The position numbers and the translations under genes were made by a program. From DATADD01 sp036258675 (GTDB lineage: Bacteria > Actinomycetota > CADDZG01 > WHSQ01): a stretch of 13,588 nucleotides of DNA. The stretch lies in contig DATADD010000139.1 of the NCBI GenBank assembly GCA_036258675.1, positions 1-13,588 of the forward strand, read 5' to 3'. This document shows, in pieces, positions 6,416 to 13,333 of this stretch. Positions within the stretch are counted from its first letter, which is position 1. Every line of letters starts with the position of its first letter. The notes below the pieces were generated by a model. It had not been told where the DNA came from and searched no databases. It saw only the letters and a list, made by a program, of their open reading frames with translations.

Positions 6416-7426
6416 GTGAACGACGCCCTCGCCGTCCACGCCGACCCGCTCGAGCGCGCCGCGGAGCAGTCGCTGCGCCCGCGCACGCTCGACGAGTTCG
6501 TCGGGCAGCGGGAGCTCAAGGAGCACCTCGCCATCGTCCTCGAGGCGGCGCGGGCGCGCGGGGAGGCCGCGGGCCACCTTCTGCTGTGCGGACCGCCGGG
6601 ACTGGGGAAGACGACGATGGCCCACGTCGTGGCGCGCGCCATGGGAGCGAACATCAAGCAGACCTCGGGTCCGGTGCTGGAGCGCGCCGGGGACCTCGCC
6701 GCGATCCTCACCAACCTCGACGACTCCGATGTCCTGTTCATCGACGAGGTCCATCGTCTTCCTCGCACGGTCGAGGAGGTGCTGTACCCGGCGATGGAGG
6801 AGGGTCAGCTCGACCTCGTGATCGGCAAGGGGCCGAGCGCCCAGACGATCCGTCTCGACCTGCCCCGTTTCACGCTCGTGGGGGCGACGACGCGGACGGG
6901 GCTCATCACGGGCCCTCTCCGGGGCCGCTTCGAGCTCATCGAGCGGCTCGACCCGTACCCCGTCGAGGACCTCGAGGCGATCGTCGGTCGCTCCGCGCGC
7001 ATCCTCGGGGTCGAGCTCGTCGCCCCCGCGGCGTGGGAGATCGCCCGGCGGGCGCGGGGCACGCCCCGGATCGCCAACCGGCTCCTGCGCAGGGTGCGGG
7101 ACTACGCCCAGGTGCGGGCCCGCGGCGTCGTCGACGAGGACGTCGCCCGGCGCGCCCTGGCGGTGTTCAAGGTCGACGAGCGGGGGCTGGACAAGGTCGA
7201 CCACGCCCTCCTCGACGCGGTCGCGAACCGCTTCGGAGGCGGGCCCGTCGGGCTCACCACGCTGGCCGTCGCCATGGGCGAGGAGCCGGACACGATCGAG
7301 GACGTCGTCGAGCCCTACCTCGTGCAGATCGGATTCCTGCGGCGGACGCCGCGCGGCCGAGTCGCAACCGAGGCCGCGTTCGCCCACCTCGGCCTCGATC
7401 CTCCCGCCCGGCGCCTCTTCGGCTGA
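6416..7426 (+). CDS. ruvB: Holliday junction branch migration ATPase RuvB
   Basis: 336 residues. Hexameric AAA+ motor that drives branch migration at RuvA-bound junctions. I chose GTG 6416 because GGAGGGG lies at 6404-6410 and the protein then begins just before the family segment RPRTLDEFVGQ; the open frame continues upstream into ruvA. Walker A GPPGLGKT is at 59-66, Walker B FIDEVH at 108-113, and sensor 1 GATTRTG follows. The arginine-finger region reads PLRGRFE (R169, R171) where most RuvB proteins have PLRDRFG; both Arg are kept. The winged-helix C-terminal domain shows GGGPVGLTTLA, EEPDTIEDVVEPYLVQIGFL and TPRGR. A 19-base gap separates it from ruvA. Confidence 0.97.
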   Translation: MNDALAVHADPLERAAEQSLRPRTLDEFVGQRELKEHLAIVLEAARARGEAAGHLLLCGPPGLGKTTMAHVVARAMGANIKQTSGPVLERAGDLAAILTNLDDSDVLFIDEVHRLPRTVEEVLYPAMEEGQLDLVIGKGPSAQTIRLDLPRFTLVGATTRTGLITGPLRGRFELIERLDPYPVEDLEAIVGRSARILGVELVAPAAWEIARRARGTPRIANRLLRRVRDYAQVRARGVVDEDVARRALAVFKVDERGLDKVDHALLDAVANRFGGGPVGLTTLAVAMGEEPDTIEDVVEPYLVQIGFLRRTPRGRVATEAAFAHLGLDPPARRLFG

Positions 7427-7448
7427 GGCCCCCGAGGCCCGGCGGCGT

Positions 7449-7454
7449 TAGGAT
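7449..7454 (+). promoter_or_regulatory. candidate -10 box for the yajC-HD-secD-secF operon
   Basis: TAGGAT matches TANNNT in the 124-base gap after ruvB, giving a leader of about 90 bases before yajC. No clear -35 is seen, so read-through from ruvB remains possible. Confidence 0.3.
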
Positions 7455-7463
7455 GCAGCGATA

Positions 7464-7506
7464 GGGCCGCACGAGCGGCTCTGCTCGCGCGTGCGGGCGA
7501 TCCCGC
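7464..7506 (+). other. structured leader upstream of yajC with competing hairpins
   Basis: GGGCCGC-acga-GCGGCTC (7464-7481, one G-T pair) and CGAGC-ggctct-GCTCG (7472-7487) overlap and cannot form together. A separate perfect hairpin GCGGG-cgat-CCCGC follows at 7493-7506. The arrangement could serve as terminator of ruvB or as an attenuator for the sec operon; no T-run is present. Pairing is seen directly, function is inferred. Confidence 0.35.
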
Positions 7507-7550
7507 CGACCGCGAGCGACGACTGTGAACGACAAAGGACGTGAGACGTC

Positions 7551-7868
7551 GTGGACCCTTCGGGCCTCATCTTCCTCATCCTGATGATGGTCATCTTCTA
7601 TTTCATGCTGATCCGGCCGCAGAAGCGCCGCGCTCAGCAGCACCGCGACCTCGTCCAGAGCCTCGAGATAGGCGATGAGGTCGTCACGATCGGCGGTCTT
7701 CTCGGAACCGTGGCGCGCCTCGAGAACGATGCGCTCGAGCTCGAGGTGTCGCCGGGGACGAGGCTGCGCTTCCTCAAGACCGCGGTGGCGCGCAAGGTCG
7801 AGTCCGAGCCGGAGGAGGCCGCGGTCGAGGAGGGGGCGCTCGAGGCCAACGAGGACGAGGGTCGGTGA
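7551..7868 (+). CDS. yajC: Sec translocon accessory protein YajC
   Basis: 105 residues; GTG start with AAAGGA (7534-7539) upstream. YajC is a small single-pass inner-membrane protein that associates with SecDF and YidC. Residues 5-21 (IFLILMMVIFYFMLIRP-type) form the membrane helix, followed by the hallmark RPQKRR. The cytoplasmic domain has GDEVVTIGGLLGTV. The tail (about 85-105) is unusually acidic, rich in Glu, Ala and Asp, as in many actinobacterial homologues. It overlaps the next gene by GTGA, suggesting translational coupling. Confidence 0.95.
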   Translation: MDPSGLIFLILMMVIFYFMLIRPQKRRAQQHRDLVQSLEIGDEVVTIGGLLGTVARLENDALELEVSPGTRLRFLKTAVARKVESEPEEAAVEEGALEANEDEGR

Positions 7869-8632
7869 CCCTCCCCGCCGGTGAGGCGGAGGAGATCGAG
7901 CTAACCCCCACCGCCAAGAAGGCCAAGCGTGTCGAGCCGGCTCCCGAGGCCAAGACGGTCGCGACGGTCTCCCACGTCACGATCGAAGACGTCAAGGCCC
8001 ACGAGGGGGTTCAGACCTTCATCGCGCTCGCCGACCGCTACCTGGGGGAGCTGGGCTATACCGAGCACGGCTTCCGCCACGCCGGTCTCGTTTCCAAGAT
8101 CGCCTTCAACGTGCTCGCGCGCCTGGGCTACGACGAGCGGATGCGCGAGCTCGGCGCCGTCGCCGGCTATCTGCACGACATGGGCAACTTCGTGTCGCGC
8201 ACCATGCACTCGCAGACGGGCGCCTCGATCACCTACGACATCCTGCGCGATCTCGGCATGACCTACGCAGAGGTGGGCGTGGTGCTCGCCGCGATCGGGA
8301 ACCACGAGGAGGAGTTCGGCAACCCAGTGAATCCGGTGAGCGCCGCTCTCGTCGTCGCCGACAAGTCAGACGTCCATCGCAGCCGTGTGCGGGTGCGGGA
8401 CGCGAGCGTCTTCGATATCCACGATCGCATCAACCACGCCGTGGAGCATTCCTTCCTGCGAGTGGACGCCGAGGCGCGGACGTTGACCCTCGAGCTGAAG
8501 ATCGACACCGAGCTTGCCGAGGTGATGGAGTACTTCGAGATCTTCCTGTCGCGCATGGTGATGTGCCGACGCGCCGCGGAGTATCTCGAGTGCCGCTTCA
8601 AGATAGAGATCAACGGAAGCAAGCTGCTGTAA
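7865..8632 (+). CDS. HD-domain metal-dependent phosphohydrolase in the sec operon
   Basis: 255 residues; GTG start overlapping the yajC stop by 4 bases. Residues 1-36 are a low-complexity Lys/Glu/Pro/Ala tail; the HD domain begins at about 40. Metal-ligand candidates are H72 (FRHAGLV), H104-D105 (YLHDMGNF), H115 (HSQTG), H147 (IGNHEEE) and D166 (VADKSD), so the site looks complete. HD proteins hydrolyse phosphate esters or nucleotides; the substrate is unknown. The KSDVHRSRVR stretch and a C-terminal half of beta/helix type (about 195-255) follow. It lies between yajC and secD with a 13-base gap to secD, so it should be expressed with SecDF. No membrane segment is seen, so it is likely cytoplasmic. 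Confidence 0.88.
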   Translation: MTLPAGEAEEIELTPTAKKAKRVEPAPEAKTVATVSHVTIEDVKAHEGVQTFIALADRYLGELGYTEHGFRHAGLVSKIAFNVLARLGYDERMRELGAVAGYLHDMGNFVSRTMHSQTGASITYDILRDLGMTYAEVGVVLAAIGNHEEEFGNPVNPVSAALVVADKSDVHRSRVRVRDASVFDIHDRINHAVEHSFLRVDAEARTLTLELKIDTELAEVMEYFEIFLSRMVMCRRAAEYLECRFKIEINGSKLL

Positions 8633-8645
8633 GGGTGATGGGCCG

Positions 8646-10073
8646 GTGAAGATCAAGCGCTACAGGATCTATCTCGCCGTTTCGGTGCTCGTCGTCGTCG
8701 CGGCGGTGGCCGCCACTTTCGCCACCGGCTCGAGCCCGAAGCTGGGGCTCGACCTCGAGGGCGGCACGAGCGTCATCCTCACGGCGCAGGGCGAGGGCGT
8801 CTCGACCGAGACGATCGACAAGACCGTCGACATCATCCGGCAGCGCATCGACGCGCTCGGTGTGGCCGAGCCGGAAGTGGCGGCCGCGGGGTCCGAGAAC
8901 ATCCTCGTGCAGCTCCCCGGGGTCGAGAACGAGCAACGCGCTCTCGAGGTCATCGGCACGACCGCCCAGCTCACGTTCAGGCAGGTGCGCGAGATCGTCC
9001 CCTCGGGCGCGCCCGCGAAGCAGCGGCCCGAGGTCACCAAGGTAGAGGACAGCTCGGTGAACGACGAGGAGGTCGTCTACCCCTCGGCCCAGGCGGGCGA
9101 ACAGGGGACGCTGTACCGGCTCGCTCCCGCGGTCCTGACGGGCGACGTCGTGACCCGCGCCGCGGCGGTCGTGGATCCGCAGAGCACGGCATGGTCGGTG
9201 AGCCTCGACATGAACGACGAGGGGGCATCGAGGTGGGCCGACTTCACGAGCCGGCTGGCCTGCCTCCGAGACGAGGGCGAGACCGTCAAGGAGCAGGTCG
9301 CGATCGTCCTCGACGGCAGGGTCGAGAGCGCGGCCGGGATGCAGCCTCCCGGCGGGGGAGGCGGCGGAGTCGTGTGCGGCACCGGGATCACGGGCGGGGA
9401 GACCGCGATCAACACCGCGAGCGAGCAAGAGGCCAAGGACCTCGCGCTCGTGCTGCGTTACGGGTCGCTGCCCATCACGCTGGAGCAGTCCGAGGTGAGG
9501 AAAGTGTCGCCGACGCTGGGGCGCGACTCGCTCCATGCGGGTCTGCGCGCGGGCGCCCTCGGCCTCGCGCTCGTGATGATCTACATGCTCGTCTACTACC
9601 GGGCGCTCGGGCTCGTGGTGTGGGTGGGCCTCGCCCTCTTCACGGGCGCGATCTACACCCTCATGACGTTCCTTGGCGAGACCGTCGGGCTGTCGCTTAG
9701 CCTTGCCGGGGTGGCCGGCATCATCGTCTCCATCGGCGTGACGGCCGATTCCTACATCGTCGCCTTCGAGCGGCTCAAAGACGAGGTCCACGCGGGCAAG
9801 TCGATGCGGGCAGCGCTCGACCGGGGCATGGTCCGGGCCCTGCGCACGATCCTCGTGGCGGACTTCGTCACCGGAGCGGCGGCCGTCATCCTGTTCTTCC
9901 TCGCGGTCGGGCCGGTGCAGGGCTTCGCCCTCACGCTCGGCCTCGCCACGATCATCGACGTGCTGCTCGCCTACTTCTTCACCCGCTCCGCCGTCCACGT
10001 CCTGGGGCAATCCAAGCTTTTCTCGAGCGGGCGCTTCATAGGCATGCGTGAGGCGTTGGGGGCGGCGTCGTGA
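8646..10073 (+). CDS. secD: protein translocase subunit SecD
   Basis: 475 residues; GTG start with AAGGGTG (8631-8637) upstream. SecD with SecF uses the proton gradient to pull exported proteins through SecYEG. TM1 is residues 7-24; then LGLDLEGGTSVIL opens the large extracytoplasmic P1 domain, which ends with the ITGGETAIN and LALVLRYGSLPI motifs. Five further TM helices span about 300-460. The conserved membrane Asp of TM4 is D368 in GVTADSYIVAFERL, which corresponds to the proton-path Asp of the family. P1 carries a six-glycine run (about 236-241) and cysteines C206 and C244. The gene overlaps secF by GTGA. Confidence 0.97.
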   Translation: MKIKRYRIYLAVSVLVVVAAVAATFATGSSPKLGLDLEGGTSVILTAQGEGVSTETIDKTVDIIRQRIDALGVAEPEVAAAGSENILVQLPGVENEQRALEVIGTTAQLTFRQVREIVPSGAPAKQRPEVTKVEDSSVNDEEVVYPSAQAGEQGTLYRLAPAVLTGDVVTRAAAVVDPQSTAWSVSLDMNDEGASRWADFTSRLACLRDEGETVKEQVAIVLDGRVESAAGMQPPGGGGGGVVCGTGITGGETAINTASEQEAKDLALVLRYGSLPITLEQSEVRKVSPTLGRDSLHAGLRAGALGLALVMIYMLVYYRALGLVVWVGLALFTGAIYTLMTFLGETVGLSLSLAGVAGIIVSIGVTADSYIVAFERLKDEVHAGKSMRAALDRGMVRALRTILVADFVTGAAAVILFFLAVGPVQGFALTLGLATIIDVLLAYFFTRSAVHVLGQSKLFSSGRFIGMREALGAAS

Positions 10074-11224
10074 GCGGGACGCTGCGCCGCATCTATCGCG
10101 GCGAGACGAACATCGACTTCATCGGCCGGCGCAAGCTGTGGTTCGTCGGCTCCGCGCTCGTCCTCGCACTGTGTGTCGTGGCCCTCCTCACGCGAGGCCT
10201 CAACTACGGCATCGAGTTCCAGGGCGGAGTGCAGATCCAGGCCGCCATCTCCGAGGACGGGCCCCTGGGCGATGCTTCCGAGCTCGATGTCATCGCCGAG
10301 GTGCGCTCCGCGCTCGAGTCGATCGGGGCGGAGGGGGCGCAGATCCAGGTGGCGACGGAGGACGGCGGGCGCAGTGTGCTGGTGAAGACGAAGGAGGTGG
10401 CGGACCCGCAACTACAGCAGCGGGTCGTGTCCATAGTGAGCCGGGCCGTCGGCGCGACTCCGGAGGACACCAACAGCCAGCGGATCGGCAGCGAGTGGGG
10501 AGGCGAGATCACCGGCAAGGCCCTGCGGGCCCTGCTCATCTTCTTTGTCGTGGTTTTCCTCTTCATCACGTGGCGCTTCGAGGTCAAGATGGCGGTGGCG
10601 TCTCTTATCGCCCTCGTGCACGACCTGATCATCACGGCCGGGGTCTACTCGGTGGTGGGATTCGAGGTCACGCCCTCGACGGTGATCGCGATCCTCACGA
10701 TCCTGGGGTACTCGCTGTACGACACCGTCGTCGTGTTCGACAAGGTCGAGGAGAACACGGCTCTGTACGCAACGTCGGGGCGGATGACCTACCGGGACGC
10801 GGCCAACCTCGCCCTCAACCAGGTGTTCATGAGATCGCTCAACACGTCGCTCTCGACCCTGCTGCCGGTGGCCGCCCTGCTTTTCGTGGGCGCGGGTCTC
10901 CTCGGGGCATCCACGCTCAAGGACCTGGCGCTCGCCCTCTTCGTGGGGCTCATGGTGGGCTCCTACTCTTCGGTGTTCATAGCCACTCCGGTACTCTCGC
11001 TGTGGAAGGAGGGCGAGCAGCGCTTCAGGAATCTGGAGGAACGCAAGCGCAGAGAGTCCCTGCGCGCCGCCCCGCAGCCGGTGCCGTCTCCGGCCGGAGC
11101 CGCGCTGACCGGGGACGGCGGGGACGCGGGCAAGCCGGTGGCGCGCAGCCGCGCGGCCACGTCGCGCCCTCCCTCCCGGACCCGCGCGGGATCGAAGAAG
11201 GTCAAACGTCGCAAGAGGCGATAG
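10070..11224 (+). CDS. secF: protein translocase subunit SecF
   Basis: 384 residues; GTG start overlapping the secD stop by 4 bases. Partner of SecD in the RND-type translocation motor. NIDFIGRRKLWF precedes TM1 (about 24-43), then GIEFQGGVQIQ starts the periplasm-side domain. Five more TM helices span roughly 155-320. The conserved TM4 motif is GYSLYDTVVVFDKV with D218 and D224. The C-terminal 60 residues are cytoplasmic, Pro/Ala-rich, and end in a strongly basic run (SKKVKRRKRR), common in actinobacterial SecF. apt starts 10 bases later. Confidence 0.97.
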   Translation: MSGTLRRIYRGETNIDFIGRRKLWFVGSALVLALCVVALLTRGLNYGIEFQGGVQIQAAISEDGPLGDASELDVIAEVRSALESIGAEGAQIQVATEDGGRSVLVKTKEVADPQLQQRVVSIVSRAVGATPEDTNSQRIGSEWGGEITGKALRALLIFFVVVFLFITWRFEVKMAVASLIALVHDLIITAGVYSVVGFEVTPSTVIAILTILGYSLYDTVVVFDKVEENTALYATSGRMTYRDAANLALNQVFMRSLNTSLSTLLPVAALLFVGAGLLGASTLKDLALALFVGLMVGSYSSVFIATPVLSLWKEGEQRFRNLEERKRRESLRAAPQPVPSPAGAALTGDGGDAGKPVARSRAATSRPPSRTRAGSKKVKRRKRR

Positions 11225-11234
11225 GGAGACGTAC

Positions 11235-11771
11235 GTGACTCAACACCTCAACCACGACTGGCTCAAGGACTACATCCGCGACATCCCCGACTTCCCTAAG
11301 CAAGGGATCGTCTTCAAGGACATCACACCCCTGCTCGCGGACAAGAAGGCGTTCGCGTACACCATCGACTCGATCGCCCACCACTTCGACCGCGACGAGA
11401 TCGACAAGGTCCTCGGCATCGAGGCGCGCGGGTTCATGGTGGCGGCGCCGCTCGCGTACCGCTTCACCGCGGGTCTGATCCCCGTCCGCAAGAAGGGGAA
11501 GCTGCCGTGGAAAGTCGCCTCCCAGGCCTACGAGCTGGAGTACGGCGTCGACCACCTCGAGATACACCGCGACGCGATCGAGCCGGGGGAGCGCATCCTC
11601 GTGGTCGACGACGTGCTGGCCACAGGGGGCACCGCGCGCGCGACGGCGCAGCTGACCGAGACCTGCGGGGGCAAGGTCGCCGGGATCGCCACGATCATGG
11701 AGCTGGCGTTCCTCGACGGGCGCGCCCGCCTGAGCGAGTACGAGTTCTTCAGCCTCATCTCGTTCGACTGA
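11235..11771 (+). CDS. apt: adenine phosphoribosyltransferase
   Basis: 178 residues; GTG start with GGGAG (11224-11228) upstream. Apt converts adenine and PRPP to AMP in purine salvage. The N-terminal hood shows IPDFPKQGIVFKDITPLL; GIEARGF (adenine-side loop) and the PRPP-binding motif VVDDVLATGGTA (123-134) are intact. YELEYGVDHLEIH is the flexible loop typical of bacterial Apt. Length fits. It ends the sec operon; in many actinobacteria a rel (ppGpp synthetase) gene follows directly, but here a nucleotidyltransferase follows instead. Confidence 0.97.
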   Translation: MTQHLNHDWLKDYIRDIPDFPKQGIVFKDITPLLADKKAFAYTIDSIAHHFDRDEIDKVLGIEARGFMVAAPLAYRFTAGLIPVRKKGKLPWKVASQAYELEYGVDHLEIHRDAIEPGERILVVDDVLATGGTARATAQLTETCGGKVAGIATIMELAFLDGRARLSEYEFFSLISFD

Positions 11772-11809
11772 GCCTCCGGCCCTCGCCTCTTGGACCGATG
11801 GGCGCTGGG

Positions 11810-11815
11810 TAGGCT
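11810..11815 (+). promoter_or_regulatory. -10 box of a predicted leaderless promoter
   Basis: TAGGCT ends 7 bases before the ATG at 11823, so transcription would start at or next to the start codon. TTGGAC at 11790-11795 resembles a -35 but with only a 14-base spacer. There is no Shine-Dalgarno sequence between the box and the ATG, consistent with leaderless initiation, common in actinobacteria. Confidence 0.55.
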
Positions 11816-11822
11816 CGAGGAC

Positions 11823-12668
11823 ATGGAGGGCGCCGGCGCGGCGGGGCATGCGCTCGAGGGGTTCCCGTTGCACGACGCCAAGCTCCGAGCGGCGCTTGCC
11901 CTCGTTCCGGAATGCGGCGACGCGATCGGTCTCGTCCTGGGGGGCTCGTTCGCGGAGGGGACCGCCGACGTCTTCTCCGACGTGGATCTCAAGGTGGTGG
12001 TGGAGGCGGACCGCGTCCCCGCCGCCGCGGCCTGGCGCGACCGCCGCCTGGTTGACGGCTGCGGCCGGGCGGTCGCGCGCTTCACCGGGGAGCACGTCGG
12101 CATCCCCGGTCTCCTCATCGTCCTGTACGACGACCTCGTCCACGTCGACTTCCAGGTGATGTCGCTCGAGGAGGCGGCCCTTCTCGCCGGGTTGCCGCAC
12201 GTGGTCCTGTGGGCGCGCGGGGAGGCGCTCGCGAACGCGTTGGCCGGGGCTCCCGTCCGCGCGGCGGCGGCCGACGTGGGGTGGTTCGAGGATCGCATGT
12301 GGACGTGGATCTGGTACACGCAGACGAAGATCCTGCGGGGGGAGCTGTACGAGGCCGCCGATGCGATCAACTACATGAGGACGAGGGTCCTCTTCTCCCT
12401 CCTGGCAGGGTCGCGCGGGGCGCGCCCCGCCGGGGCGCGCCGGATCGAGGGCCTCCTCGGCGATCTCGAGGGCCCCTTCGCCGGGACGCTTGCTTCGCTC
12501 GAGCGAGCCGAGTCGATGGCCGCGCTCCAGCGTGTCGCGGACCTCTACACGCGGCTGGCGGACCCGCTGCTCGAGGCGGCCGGGATCCCGCCCGCGGCAG
12601 GGGCGCGCCGCGTCGTGGGAGCCGCGCTCCGTCGAGGGCTCGCGTGGCGCCCGGAGGCCGGCGGCTAG
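11823..12668 (+). CDS. Pol-beta superfamily nucleotidyltransferase, aminoglycoside adenylyltransferase-like
   Basis: 281 residues. The N-terminal domain has the superfamily motif LGGSFAEGTADVFSDVDLKV: G41-S42, then D53 and D55, and a third acidic residue D109 in HVDFQV, so the metal site is complete. The C-terminal half is helical, with a conserved-looking MWTWIWYTQTKILRGELYEAADAINY stretch like the substrate-binding helices of aminoglycoside or lincosamide nucleotidyltransferases. The substrate is unknown; resistance should not be assumed. I chose ATG 11823 because a -10 box ends 7 bases upstream; the frame is also open from TTG 11790, which would overlap that promoter. It appears to be an independent transcription unit after apt and converges with yceI. 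Confidence 0.8.
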   Translation: MEGAGAAGHALEGFPLHDAKLRAALALVPECGDAIGLVLGGSFAEGTADVFSDVDLKVVVEADRVPAAAAWRDRRLVDGCGRAVARFTGEHVGIPGLLIVLYDDLVHVDFQVMSLEEAALLAGLPHVVLWARGEALANALAGAPVRAAAADVGWFEDRMWTWIWYTQTKILRGELYEAADAINYMRTRVLFSLLAGSRGARPAGARRIEGLLGDLEGPFAGTLASLERAESMAALQRVADLYTRLADPLLEAAGIPPAAGARRVVGAALRRGLAWRPEAGG

Positions 12669-12696
12669 CCCACACAACTGTCGTCGTGGGAGCCGC
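12611..12696 (+). repeat. 15-bp perfect direct repeat flanking the end of the nucleotidyltransferase gene
   Basis: CGTCGTGGGAGCCGC occurs at 12611-12625 inside the gene and again at 12682-12696 after the stop codon, 71 bases apart. The segment between (12659-12673) is complementary to part of both copies, so two competing hairpins are possible. Confidence 0.7.
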
Positions 12697-12698
12697 CG
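12659..12698. terminator. candidate bidirectional terminator between convergent genes
   Basis: CGGCGGCT (12659-12666) plus CCCAC (12669-12673) pair with GTGGG (12686-12690) plus AGCCGCCG (12691-12698): 13 base pairs, a 2-base bulge (the AG of the TAG stop codon) and a 12-base loop. It lies in the 76-base gap between convergent genes and could stop transcription from both sides. No T-run is present. A second small hairpin GCCCC/GGGGC is at 12703-12719. Confidence 0.5.
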
Positions 12699-12744
12699 CC
12701 GTGCCCCGCGAGGTGGGGCCTCCGATCCGCCGCGTGCGACCTAC

Positions 12745-13311
12745 CTACTGCCTGATGGCCTCGCCCTCGATCTCGAGCTGGACCTTCTTGCCGACGAGGA
12801 CGCCGCCGCTCTCGAGCGCCTGATTCCACACCATGCCGTAGTCCTCGCGGTCGAACTCGCCCGCGGCCGAGAAGAAGGCGACCTCCCGGCCCCACGGGTT
12901 CACGTCGGTCCCGTTGAGCTCGGCGTCGAGCTCGACGGGCAGGGTGATGTCGCGGATCGCGAGGTCACCGCGGATGCGCCACCTCGGTCCGTCGACGTGC
13001 TCGACGGACGTGGAGCGGAAGGTGAGTCGGGGGAAGCGCTCCACGTCGAGGAAGTCGGGCGACTTGAGGTGCCCGTCGCGCTGCTCGTTGCCGGTGTCGA
13101 GGCTGGCCGCGACGATGGACGCCTCCGCCCAGGACCGGTCGAGGTCGTCCTCGACGTGGATGGCGGCCTCGAACTCGCCGAAGCGGCCGCGCACCTTGGC
13201 GACCATCATGTGCCGGCTCACGAACCCGATCGTCGAGTGGGCCGGGTCCAGGACCCAGGTTCCCGCCGCGAGGCCGGCTCCCTGCTCGATCTGCTGCGTT
13301 GCTGTGGTCAC
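12745..13311 (-). CDS. YceI family protein (lipocalin-like, polyisoprenoid-binding fold)
   Basis: 188 residues; GTG start at 13311 with AAGGAG (13319-13324, minus strand) 7 bases upstream. YceI proteins form a beta-barrel with a long hydrophobic tunnel that binds isoprenoid-type lipids. Signature blocks: GTWVLDPAHSTIGFVSRHMMVAKV-type N-terminus (residues 17-40), VRGRFGEFE, SLDTGNEQRDGHLKSPDFLDVERFP, FRSTSV, and the final DYGMVWNQALESGGVLVGKKV. There is no signal peptide, unlike E. coli YceI, so this copy is likely cytoplasmic, as is common in actinobacteria. It is the only minus-strand gene, with its own AT-rich promoter carrying a palindromic operator. The physiological ligand is unknown. 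Confidence 0.95.
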   Translation of the reverse strand: MTTATQQIEQGAGLAAGTWVLDPAHSTIGFVSRHMMVAKVRGRFGEFEAAIHVEDDLDRSWAEASIVAASLDTGNEQRDGHLKSPDFLDVERFPRLTFRSTSVEHVDGPRWRIRGDLAIRDITLPVELDAELNGTDVNPWGREVAFFSAAGEFDREDYGMVWNQALESGGVLVGKKVQLEIEGEAIRQ

Positions 13312-13333
13312 GAAGCCACTCCTTCCACACTAG

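Noticed and set aside
8610..10010. Long minus-strand open frame (466 codons) opposite secD
   Set aside because: Translation is His/Arg/Asp-rich with no recognisable domain, while secD on the other strand has every family motif.
11790..11822. TTG start for the nucleotidyltransferase 11 codons upstream
   Set aside because: It would overlap the predicted -10 box, and ATG 11823 is placed exactly for leaderless initiation.
11202..12677. Long minus-strand open frame (491 codons) opposite apt and the nucleotidyltransferase
   Set aside because: Antisense to two genes with intact catalytic motifs; composition typical of a shadow frame.
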